DNA of 32,067 nt from Fischerella muscicola SAG 1427-1 = PCC 73103 (GTDB lineage: Bacteria > Cyanobacteriota > Cyanobacteriia > Cyanobacteriales > Nostocaceae). The position numbers were made by a program, and so were the translations under genes. Of the stretch, positions 32,024 to 32,067 are shown in pieces. Position 1 is the stretch's first letter. Each line of letters starts with the position of its first letter. The notes under the pieces are model-generated. The model was given only the letters and a program-made list of their open reading frames with translations, was not told the origin of the DNA and searched no databases. Location of the stretch: the NCBI RefSeq assembly GCF_000317245.1, contig NZ_AJLJ01000179.1:1-32067 (forward strand), given 5' to 3'.

Positions 32024-32067
32024 GTGCCGAAATGATTTTTGCGCTAACCGAAATGGTTTTTGAGCTT

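Overview
The window is chromosomal DNA from a filamentous, heterocyst-forming cyanobacterium (Nostocales: Nostoc, Calothrix, Tolypothrix or a relative). The evidence is dense GCGATCGC (HIP1) octamers, a tandem array that looks like the heterocyst small RNA NsiR1, bilin-binding phytochrome and cyanobacteriochrome GAF domains, heptanucleotide STRR-type repeats, and cyanobacterial families such as DUF2358, ArsA-HSP20 and Uma2. I see no tRNA, rRNA, CRISPR array or intact transposase gene.

Layout. 1-291: the end of a 139-bp tandem array; each unit has a TCCGGA (DIF+-type) promoter and a ~55-60 nt RNA ending in a terminator. 630-3901 (minus strand): RDD membrane protein, rpmG, rpsR and an RNase II-family gene. 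4101-7059 (plus): acyltransferase 3, a DUF2358 protein and an ArsA-HSP20 ATPase. 7403-9940: a GAF-PHY-GAF-GAF photoreceptor with three candidate bilin cysteines and no output domain. 10130-11898 (minus): an MFS transporter, a likely MFS remnant and tiny membrane ORFs. 12356-17089 (plus): smc and a PRC-barrel gene. 17397-19004: an NCS2 permease.

19027-24201 is the most unusual stretch. Two ~206-bp MITE-like elements, each with its own 10-12 bp target duplication, bracket a 1050-residue NACHT NTPase-HEAT repeat-metallophosphoesterase fusion, a 209-bp duplicated non-coding segment, a 42-bp HIP1 minisatellite and a small two-to-three-helix membrane protein gene. The NACHT gene carries an in-frame palindromic insertion that resembles the core of the MITEs and of the intergenic duplications, so one repeat family appears in coding and non-coding contexts. 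By architecture the fusion is a STAND-type protein, a class that includes antiphage defence proteins; a defence role here is inference.

24212-32067 holds an RluA-family pseudouridine synthase, a small hypothetical gene, a Rieske-domain protein with a long helical C-terminal region, two short genes below the usual ORF length cut-off (47 and 57 aa), a YkvA/DUF1232 protein, an Uma2-family protein, and a Ser/Thr kinase whose membrane region contains a 12-bp DNA repeat encoding Trp-Ala-Val-Ala units. Hairpin repeats (GATCCCCGAC, AGACGCGAT and GTAGT-type families) fill many intergenic gaps.
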